Assembly (NCBI GenBank): GCA_047974805.1
Contig: JBKECS010000017.1
Location: forward strand, 1-64,000
From: JAJXUB01 sp047974805
Lineage (GTDB): Bacteria; Actinomycetota; Actinomycetes; Actinomycetales; Dermatophilaceae
DNA: 64,000 nucleotides
Reading direction: 5' to 3'
Shown here: in pieces, positions 55,276 through 64,000 of the stretch
Numbering within the stretch: the first letter of the stretch is position 1
How the letters are laid out: the number at the start of each line of letters is the position of its first letter
Program-made: the position numbers and the translations under genes
Notes under the pieces: generated by a model
Database searches by the model: none
Told to the model about the DNA's origin: nothing
What the model saw: only the letters and a program-made list of their open reading frames with translations

Positions 55276-55313
55276 GCATCAGCCGCTAGTTTATTCATTC
55301 CCGAGGAGCCACC

Positions 55314-56537
55314 GTGCCTGGACGCTTGTTCAGTTCCGAGTCCGTCACCGAAGGACATCCCGACAAGATCTGCGATCAGGTCTCCGATGCCATCCTGGAC
55401 GCGATTCTCACCGACGACCCACACGCCCGGGTCGCCGTGGAAACGATGGTGACCACCGGGCTTGTGCACGTAGCCGGTGAGGTGACGACCTCGGCATACG
55501 TCGAGATCCCGTCCATCATCCGAAACTTGGTCGCCGGCGAGATCGGCTACGACGATTCGACCAAGGGCTTCGACGGGCGCTCCTGCGGTGTCTCGGTGTC
55601 CATCGGGGCCCAAAGCCCGGATATCGCCCAGGGCGTCGACACGGCTTACGAATCGCGCACCGGGGGAGTCGACCCACTGGACAAGCAAGGTGCCGGCGAT
55701 CAAGGCCTGATGTTCGGCTACGCCTGCACCGACACAGCGCAGTTGCTGCCCTTGCCGATCTATCTCGCCCACCGGCTGTCCGAACGGCTGTCGGCAACGC
55801 GCAAGTCGGGGGCGCTGCCCTATCTGCGGCCAGACGGGAAAACCCAGGTGACTATCGAGTACGACGGGGACACCCCGGTGCGACTGGACACCGTCGTGCT
55901 CTCGACCCAGCACGCCAAGGACATCAGCCTGGACGGGATGCTCACCCCGGATGTCCGCGACCACATCGTCGCCCCGGTGCTGCAGGATCTCGCGGAGTCT
56001 GGAGTCGAGCTCGACACCTCGGGCTATCGGCTTCTGGTCAACCCGACCGGGACGTTCGTCATCGGGGGGCCCATGGGAGATGCCGGGTTGACCGGACGCA
56101 AGATCATCGTGGATACGTATGGCGGGATGGCCCGGCACGGCGGCGGGGCATTCTCCGGCAAGGACCCCTCCAAGGTGGATCGCTCTGCGGCCTATGCCAT
56201 GCGCTGGGTCGCCAAGAACGTCGTCGCGGCCGGTCTGGCGACGCGGTGTGAGGTTCAAGTCGCGTATGCCATCGGCAAGGCCCAGCCCGTTGGTCTGTAC
56301 GTGGAAACGTTCGGTACTGAGGCAGTCCCTGTGCAGCGCATCCAGTCCGCCATCGACGCGGTCTTCGATTTGCGTCCAGCGGCCATCGTGCACGACCTGG
56401 ACCTGCTCCGGCCGATCTACCGGCCCACTGCTGCGTACGGCCACTTCGGCCGCACCGAGGCGCCGGGCGTGACGGACGCCTTCACCTGGGAGCGGATCGA
56501 CCGCGTGGACCAACTACAGGCGGCTGCCGGCCTTTGA
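55314..56537 (+). CDS. metK: S-adenosylmethionine synthetase
   Basis: 407 residues, GTG. All signature blocks are present: SESVTEGHPDKICDQVSDA, QGLMFGYACTDT, DGKTQVTIEY, and GGGAFSGKDPSKVDRSAAY. It makes SAM from methionine and ATP. It stands between the minus-strand coiled-coil operon and priA; in mycobacteria metK also lies just after coaBC. Confidence 0.98.
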   Translation: MPGRLFSSESVTEGHPDKICDQVSDAILDAILTDDPHARVAVETMVTTGLVHVAGEVTTSAYVEIPSIIRNLVAGEIGYDDSTKGFDGRSCGVSVSIGAQSPDIAQGVDTAYESRTGGVDPLDKQGAGDQGLMFGYACTDTAQLLPLPIYLAHRLSERLSATRKSGALPYLRPDGKTQVTIEYDGDTPVRLDTVVLSTQHAKDISLDGMLTPDVRDHIVAPVLQDLAESGVELDTSGYRLLVNPTGTFVIGGPMGDAGLTGRKIIVDTYGGMARHGGGAFSGKDPSKVDRSAAYAMRWVAKNVVAAGLATRCEVQVAYAIGKAQPVGLYVETFGTEAVPVQRIQSAIDAVFDLRPAAIVHDLDLLRPIYRPTAAYGHFGRTEAPGVTDAFTWERIDRVDQLQAAAGL

Positions 56538-56566
56538 CGAGGGCGCCGGTTGTCCCTCCACAGCGC

Positions 56567-56572
56567 TAAGTT
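56567..56572 (+). promoter_or_regulatory. -10 box for leaderless priA transcript
   Basis: TAAGTT ends six bases before the priA GTG; no Shine-Dalgarno is present in the 41-bp metK-priA gap. Same spacing as recN, rarA and def. TTGACG at 56534-56539 is too far upstream to be its -35. Confidence 0.5.
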
Positions 56573-56578
56573 CGCGCT

Positions 56579-58789
56579 GTGCGGCCCATAACACCTCGAC
56601 CACGTGCCACCGACCCCCGCGTGCCGCCCTTGCCGCACCTGGCGTCGAGCGACGTGGCAAGACTGCCCATCGGAACTGGCCGGCCCACCCAGGCCGGGGT
56701 ATCGACCACGGCGAACCCAGAACTGGCCGAGGACCCGGTCGCGCGAGTGGTGGTCGACACCGGGTTGGCGCACCTGGACCGCCCGTTCGACTATCTCGTG
56801 CCAGCCTCCATGGCAGATAGCGCGAGGCCGGGCGTGCGGGTGAAGGTGCGGTTCGCCGGCCAGGAGCGGGACGGCTTCATCATCGAGCGTGCCCTTCGGG
56901 CCGAGCACGCCGGTCGGTTGCAGCCGTTGCGGCGGGTCGTCTCGCCCGAACCCGTGCTGACCCCGGCCGTGCTCGCGGCGGCACGATCCGTGGCGACGAT
57001 CAAGGCCGGCTCGATCATGGACATCCTCCGGTTGGCGGTCCCGCCCCGGCACGCCGCCGCGGAAAAGGCGCTGAATGCGGCCGAGGGCACGCTGGGTGCC
57101 GACGACCCCGCCGGGGAACCTCGGGCAGGCTCCGTCGACGGCATACGGCCTCTCGGCTCGGGAACAAACCCCTGGGCGGGCTATCCCGCTGGAGCCGCCC
57201 TGCTGGACCGGTTGTCCAACGGCGAATCACCTGGCGCTAGCTGGCTTGCCTTGCCAGGAAGCCCACCGGACACGGACTGGCCAGCCGCACTCGCCCAGGC
57301 TGTGGTGGCCACGCTGGCCGGAGGACGCGGTGCGCTCATCGTGGTGCCGGATCAGCGGGACGTCGATCGGCTCGATGCAGCTCTGGCCACCCGGTTGGGG
57401 CAGGGGCGACACGTCCGGCTCACCGCGAATCAGGGGCCGCACGCGCGATACACCGCCTTCCTCAAGGTGCTGCGGGGCCAGATCCGGGTCGTCATCGGTA
57501 CGCGGTCAGCTGCCTTCGCCCCGGTTGCTGAGCTGGGGCTGGTGGCGTGGTGGGACGACGGCGATGACCTGCATGACGAACCGCGTGCCCCGTACCCACA
57601 CGTTCGGGAGATCCTCTTGGCACGGGCCGGGATCGAGGGTGCCGCAGTGATCTCCGGAGGGTTCGTTCGCACCTCAGCGGTGGAGCTGCTCCGCCAAGAG
57701 GGCGTTCTGGCGGACGTGGCCGCCAGGCCGGCAGTGGCCCGGGCGGCACTGCCTCGGATCGAGTTGGCCGGGGAGGGCAGCGATCGAGAGCGCGACCCGG
57801 CTGGGGCCACCGGGCGTTTGCCCTCCCGGGCCTGGCGCCTGGCCAAGGACGGACTGGCCTGCGGCCCTGTCCTGGTGCAGGTACCCCGGCGCGGCTATCT
57901 GCCGTCGCTGGCGTGCCAGGACTGCCGCCGGGCCGCTCGGTGCCCGCGGTGCGGTGGCCCCTTGGGAATGCCTAGCCGATCCGGTCCGCCCCGGTGCCGC
58001 TGGTGCGCCACTGCAGTGGATTCGTGGCAGTGTCACTCATGTGGTGGCACCCGGTTGCGGGCGCGCATCGTGGGTGCCGGGCGGACTTCGGAAGAACTGG
58101 GCCGTGCCTTCCCGGGGGTACCCATTCACACCTCCGGCGCCGGTGAGGTCCTCGCCGGCGTCGGCAGCGCACCAGCCTTGGTCATCGCAACTCCCGGGGC
58201 CGAGCCACTCGCTGAAGGCGGCTACGCGGCCGCGCTGTTGCTCGATGCGTGGGCGCTTCTCGAACGGCCTGCTCTGGATGCGGGGGAGGAGGCCCTGAGA
58301 CGGTGGGCGGCTGCCTGCGCGCTGGTTCGTCCCTCAACCAAGGGAGGACGGGTGCTCCTGGTCGGTGCGACTGCGGAGGAATCCTTCGGACCGGTGCAGG
58401 CGCTACTCACCTGGCGGCCGTCTGCCCTCGCCGAACGGGAGTTGGCGGCGCGCGAGGAGGTGGGGCTACCGCCGGCCCGGCGAGTGGCCGTCCTCGAGGG
58501 AGACCGGAACGCCGTGGCGTCTGCGTTGGGCACCGTCGTCCTTCCTCCCGGCTGCCTGGTCCTTCGCCCGCAGGCGCCAGTGGATGGCAGAGACGAACAG
58601 GCAGATCGGGATGAGGCACTCTGGGCCGGTGCTTCCGGGCACGGGTCGAGCACGGCGGTAGTGATGGCCGCACGAGAAGTTGGGGAACAGTTCGAGCAGG
58701 CATGGCGAGCGGTCAGAGCGGTCCGCAGCGCGCGCAAAGAGCCGGGCAAGCTCACGATTCGACTCGACCCCGCCCACCTAGACGCCTGA
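56579..58789 (+). CDS. priA: Primosomal protein N' (PriA), actinobacterial type
   Basis: 736 residues, GTG start; the first ~50 residues are a loose basic extension. The PriA DNA-binding domain (VARVVVDTGLAHLDRPFDYLVP in parts) and the four CxxC zinc pairs (CQDC, CPRC, CRWC, CHSC between ~437 and ~485) are intact. The helicase core is not: the expected Walker A GxGKT is replaced by LPGSPPDTDWPAAL, and the DEAH box by WWDDGDDLHDE. Loss of helicase motifs is known for actinobacterial PriA, so it probably loads the replisome at restart sites without unwinding DNA itself. Confidence 0.93.
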   Translation: MRPITPRPRATDPRVPPLPHLASSDVARLPIGTGRPTQAGVSTTANPELAEDPVARVVVDTGLAHLDRPFDYLVPASMADSARPGVRVKVRFAGQERDGFIIERALRAEHAGRLQPLRRVVSPEPVLTPAVLAAARSVATIKAGSIMDILRLAVPPRHAAAEKALNAAEGTLGADDPAGEPRAGSVDGIRPLGSGTNPWAGYPAGAALLDRLSNGESPGASWLALPGSPPDTDWPAALAQAVVATLAGGRGALIVVPDQRDVDRLDAALATRLGQGRHVRLTANQGPHARYTAFLKVLRGQIRVVIGTRSAAFAPVAELGLVAWWDDGDDLHDEPRAPYPHVREILLARAGIEGAAVISGGFVRTSAVELLRQEGVLADVAARPAVARAALPRIELAGEGSDRERDPAGATGRLPSRAWRLAKDGLACGPVLVQVPRRGYLPSLACQDCRRAARCPRCGGPLGMPSRSGPPRCRWCATAVDSWQCHSCGGTRLRARIVGAGRTSEELGRAFPGVPIHTSGAGEVLAGVGSAPALVIATPGAEPLAEGGYAAALLLDAWALLERPALDAGEEALRRWAAACALVRPSTKGGRVLLVGATAEESFGPVQALLTWRPSALAERELAAREEVGLPPARRVAVLEGDRNAVASALGTVVLPPGCLVLRPQAPVDGRDEQADRDEALWAGASGHGSSTAVVMAAREVGEQFEQAWRAVRAVRSARKEPGKLTIRLDPAHLDA

Positions 58790-58930
58790 GCCACAGCTGT
58801 TTTCACGCCAGACGCCCAACGCGACCGGGGGCCACCGGCTATGGTGTTCCTCGGTGGGTGGGCCGGCGATCCTTGGCGCAGGTCGCAGTGGCCAGCGGGC
58901 AACGCGGGGCGGCGGGAAAGTGAGTGATCA

Positions 58931-60145
58931 ATGATGGGTGACGCCACGGGGCAGCTTGGCGTCGCGGGGCACAGTGGACGAATGAGTGGAGGGACCACGT
59001 CGACCCTGGTCAAGCTCGGGTCCGTGGTGCTCTTCGTCGTGCTTGTTGCGGCGGCCTTCGTGCTGTTGGGTTGGCTCGGGTCGGGCTCGTGGTGGCCCTG
59101 GGGACGCCAGGACGGGCCGGATCCGGTGGTCGCAGCCATCGGGGCTGTGGCCATTGGCGGAGTGATCATCGGGGTCATCCGACAAGGGCGACGGCCCGGG
59201 CGAGCAACGTCCTTCGGCCACACCACCAACGATTCGCCGGCACGGGTGGCGTCGGTTGGGCTTGAGGCCGGCGCCGTGGCGCGGTTGGACCAGGTCGAGG
59301 CGCAGCTCGCCGAGCTGGCCAGGCGACCGGACGGGTCCGTGGCGGGTGCGGACCGCTGGGACCAGCTCGTTCATCAGATGGGAGATTCGGCGCCGACCGT
59401 TCGCCTGGCGGGCGTCATGGGAATGGCCGACCTCGTCGACGATTTCGTGTCGGCCGGACATACCAAGGGAGCTCAGCGCGGACTCGACGTTCTCTGCGGA
59501 TATCTGCGCATGTCCGGTGCTGATGAAGCGGCCGGCCCGGGCGACCGGGAGGTCCGTCAGACGATCGTCCGGGAAATCGCCATTCGACTCCGTCCTGAGT
59601 CCACGGTGCCGTGGGGCGGTCTCGCGCTTGATTTTACCGGCGCCGACCTCACCGATGGACGGTACGTTTTCGATCGAGCAGCATTCACTACCGGCGTGGT
59701 GAGCTTCAGCGGGGCGAAATTCGGCGGGGTGGTGTCCTTCGAACGATGCGCCTTCGAGGGGGCTACGGTCGTCTTCGACGATGCGGACCTGGCCAACGGT
59801 GTGGTCTCCTTCGCCGGCTCGCAGATCCGGGCCGGGTCGTTGGCCTTCGATCGAGCCACCTTCGCTGGTACTCGGGTCTCGTTTGCCCGGACCACCATGG
59901 CCGGTGGGGCGCTGCTGATGGGTAGCGCGCGCTTCCTCAACGGGTCGGTGTTCTTTCCTGGGGCGCGGTTCGAGGGCGGTCACGTGTCGCTGCGGGGTGC
60001 CGCGTTCGAGGGGACCCGCATCTCGTTCGATTCGGCGGTCTTTGCGGGAGGGCAGGTCTCCTTCGGCCCGGCCCGGATCGCCAATGGCAGCGTCAGTGGC
60101 CCCTGGGGCCAGGGACAGCCCCCCATGTCATGGCCGGCCAGCTGA
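58931..60145 (+). CDS. Membrane-anchored 12-residue-repeat (pentapeptide-like) solenoid protein
   Basis: 404 residues from ATG 58931 (ATG 58982 is an alternative). Two transmembrane helices (about 28-50 and 66-83), a helical cytoplasmic segment (RWDQLVHQMGDSAPTVRLAG ... QRGLDVLCGYLR), then about 13 consecutive 12-residue units from 233 to 388 with consensus [VI]-S-F-x-x-A-x-F-x-x-G-x, one unit short by a residue. It should form a right-handed beta solenoid. Actinobacterial proteins called pentapeptide-repeat share this layout; their function is unknown. A -10-like TATGGT lies about 90 bases upstream. Confidence 0.8.
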   Translation: MMGDATGQLGVAGHSGRMSGGTTSTLVKLGSVVLFVVLVAAAFVLLGWLGSGSWWPWGRQDGPDPVVAAIGAVAIGGVIIGVIRQGRRPGRATSFGHTTNDSPARVASVGLEAGAVARLDQVEAQLAELARRPDGSVAGADRWDQLVHQMGDSAPTVRLAGVMGMADLVDDFVSAGHTKGAQRGLDVLCGYLRMSGADEAAGPGDREVRQTIVREIAIRLRPESTVPWGGLALDFTGADLTDGRYVFDRAAFTTGVVSFSGAKFGGVVSFERCAFEGATVVFDDADLANGVVSFAGSQIRAGSLAFDRATFAGTRVSFARTTMAGGALLMGSARFLNGSVFFPGARFEGGHVSLRGAAFEGTRISFDSAVFAGGQVSFGPARIANGSVSGPWGQGQPPMSWPAS

Positions 60146-60186
60146 TCGTGGCGTGCCGATGTCGACGCCAGATCGATGGCACTCCT

Positions 60187-60192
60187 TAGACT
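60187..60192 (+). promoter_or_regulatory. -10 box for leaderless def transcript
   Basis: TAGACT ends six bases before the def GTG, with no Shine-Dalgarno. TCGACG 19 bases further upstream (60162-60167) is a possible -35. Confidence 0.55.
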
Positions 60193-60198
60193 GCCGCG

Positions 60199-60744
60199 GT
60201 GACGATCCAGAACATTCGACTGTTCGGCGACCCGGTGTTGCGCACGCCGGCCGATTCGGTGGAGACCTTCGACAAGGAACTGCGCACCCTGGTCCGCGAC
60301 CTCACCGACACCATGATGGACGCTCCGGGGGTGGGGTTGGCCGCACCGCAGCTTGGAGTGTCGCTGAGGGTCTTCACCTACCACGTCGACGGTGACACTG
60401 GACATTTGATCAATCCCGGCCTCACCCTGACCGAGAAGGAGCAGGACGGACCGGAAGGTTGCCTGTCCTTCCCAGGGCTTCAATTCGACACCACGAGGGC
60501 ATACGGCGTGGTGGCATCCGGGATGAACATGCATGGTGAGCCGGTGACGATCGAGGGCTCCCAGCTGCTTGCCCGCTGCATCCAGCATGAGACCGATCAC
60601 CTTGACGGCATCCTCTTCATCGACCGGCTCGATCGTCACGCCCGCAAGGAGGCGATGAAGATCATCCGGGAGGCAGACTGGGCCGGCCAGCAGCGCCCGG
60701 TCATCAAGGCCTCGCCCCATTCGACCTTCGGCTTGGGTATGTGA
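60199..60744 (+). CDS. def: Peptide deformylase
   Basis: 181 residues, GTG. All three metal/catalytic motifs are intact: GVGLAAPQ, EGCLS and HETDHLDG (HExxH). It removes formyl from N-terminal methionine. It shares its stop region with fmt, whose product adds the formyl group, giving a coupled formylation/deformylation pair. Confidence 0.97.
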   Translation: MTIQNIRLFGDPVLRTPADSVETFDKELRTLVRDLTDTMMDAPGVGLAAPQLGVSLRVFTYHVDGDTGHLINPGLTLTEKEQDGPEGCLSFPGLQFDTTRAYGVVASGMNMHGEPVTIEGSQLLARCIQHETDHLDGILFIDRLDRHARKEAMKIIREADWAGQQRPVIKASPHSTFGLGM

Positions 60745-61703
60745 TGCGGATCGTGTTCGCCGGGACCCCTGCGGCGGCGGTTCCCTCCCTGCGGGCACTG
60801 CTGGCGTCACCTCACGAGGTTGTGGGGGTGATCACCCGACCCGAGGCTCGGGCCGGACGTGGCCGACGGGTGACTCCCTCGCCGGTTCACGAGGTTGCCC
60901 GCGAAGCCGGGATCGAGGTGCTCACCCCACCCTCCCCAAGGGATGAGGTGTTCCAGCAGCGACTGGCCGCCCTGTCCCCGGACGTATGCCCCGTCGTCGC
61001 CTACGGGGCGTTGATCCCGTCCTCGGTGCTGCAGGTCCCAAGGCACGGCTGGGTCAACCTGCACTTCTCGCTGCTCCCAGCCTGGCGCGGCGCGGCTCCA
61101 GTCCAGCGGGCCATCATGGCCGGGGACGAGGTCACCGGGGCGAGCACCTTTCAGATCGAGGCAGGCCTGGACACCGGGCCGGTCTTCGGGTCGATGACCG
61201 AACTCATCCGTCCGGACGACACCGCCGGAACTCTGATGGATCGACTGTCCCGGCTTGCGGCGCCGTTGCTCGTGGCCACCGTGGACGCCATCGCCGACGG
61301 GCGGGCCATCCCGGTGGCCCAACCTGTCGACGGGATCACCCTGGCACCGAAGATCGAGGTGGACGAGGCGGGCGTGCGCTGGGCGACACCGGCCTTCGCC
61401 GTGGACCGGCATATCCGCGGGTGCACCCCGGCACCGGGGGCATGGACCGTCCTTCGCGGAACACGGCTCAAACTCGGTCCGGTGGCTGCGCGACCGGCTG
61501 CGGAGGAGCCGGTGGCCACCGACGATTCCGGGTCCGCGCTCGGCACCGGGGTGATCGAAGTGACCAAGCGGACGGTCCGGGTGGGGACCGCGACGACACC
61601 GGTGACGCTGGGCACGGTGCAACCTGCGGGCAAACAGCCCATGGCTGCCGCCGATTGGGCCCGCGGAATGCGGATCGAGCCAGGGGAGCGCTTCGGTGAG
61701 TGA
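60744..61703 (+). CDS. fmt: Methionyl-tRNA formyltransferase
   Basis: 319 residues; ATG 60744 sharing a base with the def stop (GTG 60741 is in the same frame). N-terminal formyltransferase domain starts MRIVFAGTPAAAVPSL and has HFSLLPAWRGAAPVQ with the catalytic His and the Asp of GLDTGPV; the C-terminal OB-like domain follows. It formylates initiator Met-tRNA. Overlaps rsmB by eight bases. Confidence 0.97.
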   Translation: MRIVFAGTPAAAVPSLRALLASPHEVVGVITRPEARAGRGRRVTPSPVHEVAREAGIEVLTPPSPRDEVFQQRLAALSPDVCPVVAYGALIPSSVLQVPRHGWVNLHFSLLPAWRGAAPVQRAIMAGDEVTGASTFQIEAGLDTGPVFGSMTELIRPDDTAGTLMDRLSRLAAPLLVATVDAIADGRAIPVAQPVDGITLAPKIEVDEAGVRWATPAFAVDRHIRGCTPAPGAWTVLRGTRLKLGPVAARPAAEEPVATDDSGSALGTGVIEVTKRTVRVGTATTPVTLGTVQPAGKQPMAAADWARGMRIEPGERFGE

Positions 61704-63216
61704 GCAGCGACCACCGCGGCGGCCCAGGCCACGCTCGGCCACGCCACCGGCTCGGCGTGCCCGTCGCGGCGACCCGAGCCGACTGGCCGCCTACACCCTG
61801 CTGCGTGCCGTGGACGACGGTGCGTATGCCAACCTCGAATTGCCCAAGATCCTCACCCGGCAGCGCCTCCACGGGCGCGACGCCGCGTTCGCGACGGAAC
61901 TGTCCTTCGGCACGATTCGCTGGTGCGGCCTGTATGACCGGATTATCGAACTCGCCGCAAGCCGGCCCGTCGACCGGCTCGACCCCGGCGTGCGCGACAC
62001 GCTGCGGCTTGGCGCACACCAGCTCTTCGGGATGCGGGTCCCCGACCACGCCGCAGCCGACCAGACCGTGGCGCTCGCACGGGCGGTCAACGGCGCCGGC
62101 GCGGCCAGTCTGGTCAACGCGGTCATGCGGCGTCTGTCGGAACGTAGCCGGGAGGAATGGGCCGGTGAGGTCATCCCCGCCGACGACGCGACGGCTCGCG
62201 TCGCCGTCGCACAGTCCCATCCCGAATGGATCGTCCGAGCGTTGCGTCAGGCCCTCATCGGCCACGGTCGCGCCACCGCAGCGACTGTTGACGACCAGTT
62301 GGAGTGCCTCCTGGTCTGCGACAACGAGCCACCGACCGTTGCCCTGGTCGCCCGCCCCGGTTTGTCCACCGTGACCGATCTGGTCCATGCGGGTGCGACC
62401 CCGAGCCTCGTCTCACCCATCGGCGCCCGCCTTCCCGGGGGTGTGCCGGGCGACATCCCGGCCATCCGGGAGGGCCGCGCCGCCGTGCAGGACGAGGGCT
62501 CCCAGGTGTTGGCGCTCGCGCTGGCGGCCGTCAACGTGCCTCCCGGGCCCAGGGCCCGGGAGCGCTGGCTGGACTTGAGCGCCGGACCAGGCGGCAAGGC
62601 CGGAGTGCTTGCTGGGTTGGCCGGACAGCACGCGCAGTTCCCCGGCGGGGGCGCCAAGGACGAAGCGCGGGCCGACCTGGTGTGTGTCGAGGTGAGCGAG
62701 CATCGAAGCGATCTTGTCCGCTCCACGCTGCGCCCAGCCATCGAGCAGTCCGGTGGTCTCGGGGTCAGTATCGAGGTCCGGACACAGGACGGACGCGAGG
62801 TGGGGCAGGCCGAGCCGGCGGCGTACGACCGCGTCCTGGTGGACGCACCCTGCACCGGTCTCGGCGCACTCCGGCGCCGTCCTGAGGCACGATGGCGGCG
62901 TTCACCAGCGGACTTGGCCACCTTGGGGCCCCTGCAGCGCGCCCTGCTGGCCTCGGCGATCGACGCGACCAGGCCAGGCGGGATCATCGCCTATTCCACC
63001 TGCAGCCCACACCTGGCGGAGACCCGGTTCGTCATCGATGACGTGCTCAAACATCGCCGAGACGTCGAGCTCGTCGATGCGCGAGATGTGGTCACCGAGG
63101 TGAGCCAGGCAGCGTTGACGGACCTCGGCTGCGGCCCCACGGTCCAGCTGTGGCCGCACGTGCACGGCACCGACGGGATGTTCCTGGCGCTTCTTCGCAA
63201 GCTCGACGCTGGTTAG
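61696..63216 (+). CDS. rsmB: 16S rRNA (cytosine-5)-methyltransferase RsmB (Sun/Fmu)
   Basis: 506 residues, GTG. After a basic ~35-residue tail comes the NusB-like RNA-binding domain (SRLAAYTLLRAVDDGAYANLEL in part), then the SAM domain with LDLSAGPGGKAG (Ser where many have Cys), catalytic DAPCTGLGALRRRPEARW and YSTCSPH. Both Cys of the m5C mechanism are present. Its stop codon TAG is also the first half of the rpe -10 box. Confidence 0.95.
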   Translation: MSEQRPPRRPRPRSATPPARRARRGDPSRLAAYTLLRAVDDGAYANLELPKILTRQRLHGRDAAFATELSFGTIRWCGLYDRIIELAASRPVDRLDPGVRDTLRLGAHQLFGMRVPDHAAADQTVALARAVNGAGAASLVNAVMRRLSERSREEWAGEVIPADDATARVAVAQSHPEWIVRALRQALIGHGRATAATVDDQLECLLVCDNEPPTVALVARPGLSTVTDLVHAGATPSLVSPIGARLPGGVPGDIPAIREGRAAVQDEGSQVLALALAAVNVPPGPRARERWLDLSAGPGGKAGVLAGLAGQHAQFPGGGAKDEARADLVCVEVSEHRSDLVRSTLRPAIEQSGGLGVSIEVRTQDGREVGQAEPAAYDRVLVDAPCTGLGALRRRPEARWRRSPADLATLGPLQRALLASAIDATRPGGIIAYSTCSPHLAETRFVIDDVLKHRRDVELVDARDVVTEVSQAALTDLGCGPTVQLWPHVHGTDGMFLALLRKLDAG

Positions 63217-63219
63217 GCT
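63214..63219 (+). promoter_or_regulatory. -10 box for leaderless rpe transcript
   Basis: TAGGCT overlaps the rsmB stop codon and ends seven bases before the rpe GTG; no Shine-Dalgarno. The same hexamer stands before recN. Read-through from rsmB could also supply rpe. Confidence 0.4.
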
Positions 63220-63226
63220 GCCGCTC

Positions 63227-63901
63227 GTGTTGATCTCACCCAGCATCCTGTCGGCCGATTTCGCCAACCTCCAGGCCGAACTGGACCGGGTCCGCAACGC
63301 CGATTGGGCCCATGTCGACGTCATGGACAACCACTTCGTCCCGAACCTCACCATGGGTCTGCCCGTCGTGGAATCCCTGCTGCAGGTCACCCCCCTGCCG
63401 ATCGACTGCCACTTGATGATCGACGACCCGGACCGCTGGGCGCCCGGCTACGCCGAGGCCGGGGCTGGATCCGTGACGTTCCACATCGAGGCGGTGCAGG
63501 ACCCGGTAGCCACCGCTCGGGCGATCAGGGCGGCCGGGGCCAGGGCCGCGTTCGCCCTGAAACCCGGAACCCCGTTCGAGCCCTATGCCGACCTGCTGCC
63601 CGAGGTGGACATGGTGCTCGTCATGACCGTCGAACCCGGGTTCGGCGGTCAGTCGTTCATGGCCGAGATGATGCCGAAAGTGGCATCGGTGCGGCGCGCC
63701 GTGCAACGTTTCGGCGGCGAGATCTGGATCCAGGTAGACGGCGGGGTTTCTGTGGAGACGATCGAGGTGTGTGCCGAGGCCGGCGCGGATGTATTCGTTG
63801 CCGGCTCGGCCGTGTACGGCGCTCACGATGCCGCCGCTGCGGTGGACACCCTGCGCAATCTTGTAGCGAGCCATGCTCACCGCACCGCCGGGGGCGGCTG
63901 A
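63227..63901 (+). CDS. rpe: Ribulose-phosphate 3-epimerase
   Basis: 224 residues, GTG. TIM barrel with metal/catalytic residues in SPSILSADFANL, HVDVMDNHFVPNLTMG, DCHLMIDDP, VMTVEPGFGGQSFM and IQVDGGVSVET. It interconverts ribulose-5-phosphate and xylulose-5-phosphate in the pentose phosphate pathway. It keeps the common actinobacterial position after rsmB; the window ends 99 bases later, so the usual riboflavin genes cannot be seen. Confidence 0.97.
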   Translation: MLISPSILSADFANLQAELDRVRNADWAHVDVMDNHFVPNLTMGLPVVESLLQVTPLPIDCHLMIDDPDRWAPGYAEAGAGSVTFHIEAVQDPVATARAIRAAGARAAFALKPGTPFEPYADLLPEVDMVLVMTVEPGFGGQSFMAEMMPKVASVRRAVQRFGGEIWIQVDGGVSVETIEVCAEAGADVFVAGSAVYGAHDAAAAVDTLRNLVASHAHRTAGGG

Positions 63902-64000
63902 TCGCAGGTTGAGAGCCGCAGGTCGCCGGCCGTGGACGCCTGCGGCGCGTCCGGATAGCGTCGATTCGCCCCGCAGCCGTCGGCCGCAACTACCCTTGGG

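Noticed and set aside
55215..55313. SAM riboswitch before metK
   Set aside because: The gap from the candidate -10 to the start is under 40 bases, too short for any SAM riboswitch class.

Overview
The window is high-GC (about two thirds G+C) chromosomal DNA of an actinobacterium, most likely Micrococcales. The evidence is the mIHF gene, the steA/steB pair, actinobacterial-type RpoZ, EF-P and PriA, and a gene order that closely follows known actinobacterial blocks (tlyA-nadK-recN-steA-steB-pyrG; alaS-ruvX-mltG-aroE/C/K/B-efp-nusB-pyrR; pyr-carAB-mihF-gmk-rpoZ-coaBC-metK-priA; def-fmt-rsmB-rpe). The exact genus cannot be read from the sequence. I see no insertion sequence, prophage, CRISPR array, tRNA or origin.

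Layout. 1-834: 3' end of 23S rRNA, 5S rRNA and a UUCG-capped terminator. 834-5580: TPR protein, HAD phosphatase, a histone-H1-like Lys/Ala-rich protein, a small hypothetical protein, TlyA and NAD kinase. 5590-9845 (minus strand): an accessory catabolic operon of a PuuD-like amidohydrolase, an aldehyde dehydrogenase, a Rieske-oxygenase homologue that has lost key metal ligands, and a VanB-type reductase. 10098-11267 (minus): secreted Gly-rich protein. 11434-22694: recN, steA, steB, three envelope-polymer genes (phospho-sugar transferase-like, MurJ flippase, glycosyltransferase), pyrG, a NUDIX hydrolase and a thiol-redox pair (DUF929 protein plus VKOR). 22746-29512: ppk2, aspS, an MMPL exporter (minus) and rarA. 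29662-37807: alaS, ruvX, mltG and the shikimate genes aroE, aroC, aroK and aroB. 37970-39094: an exported cell-wall-binding-repeat protein inserted before efp-nusB. 40577-52477: the PyrR-controlled pyrimidine operon running into mihF, gmk, rpoZ and coaBC. 52531-55214 (minus): two overlapping coiled-coil (DivIVA/FilP-like) genes. 55314-63901: metK, priA, a membrane-anchored 12-residue-repeat solenoid, def, fmt, rsmB and rpe. Bases 63902-64000 show no complete gene.

How the genes work together. Long runs of start/stop overlaps (GTGA or ATGA) show translational coupling in the tlyA, steA-to-NUDIX, aro and pyr blocks. The pyr operon has a textbook PyrR-binding hairpin that covers the pyrR ribosome binding site. 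Several first-in-unit genes (recN, rarA, priA, def, rpe) have a TANNNT -10 box 6-7 bases before the start codon and no Shine-Dalgarno, so they look leaderless.

The most unusual signals are: (1) a DNA word, GGCATAC/GTATGCC, strongly over-represented on both strands (about 50 copies by eye against about 7 expected from composition), used in all three reading frames and forcing rare codons (ATA, GTA, GCA, TAT); (2) the metal-site-degenerate Rieske protein in an otherwise intact four-gene operon; (3) the paired coiled-coil genes with a shared terminal motif; and (4) the 12-residue-repeat membrane protein beside def.
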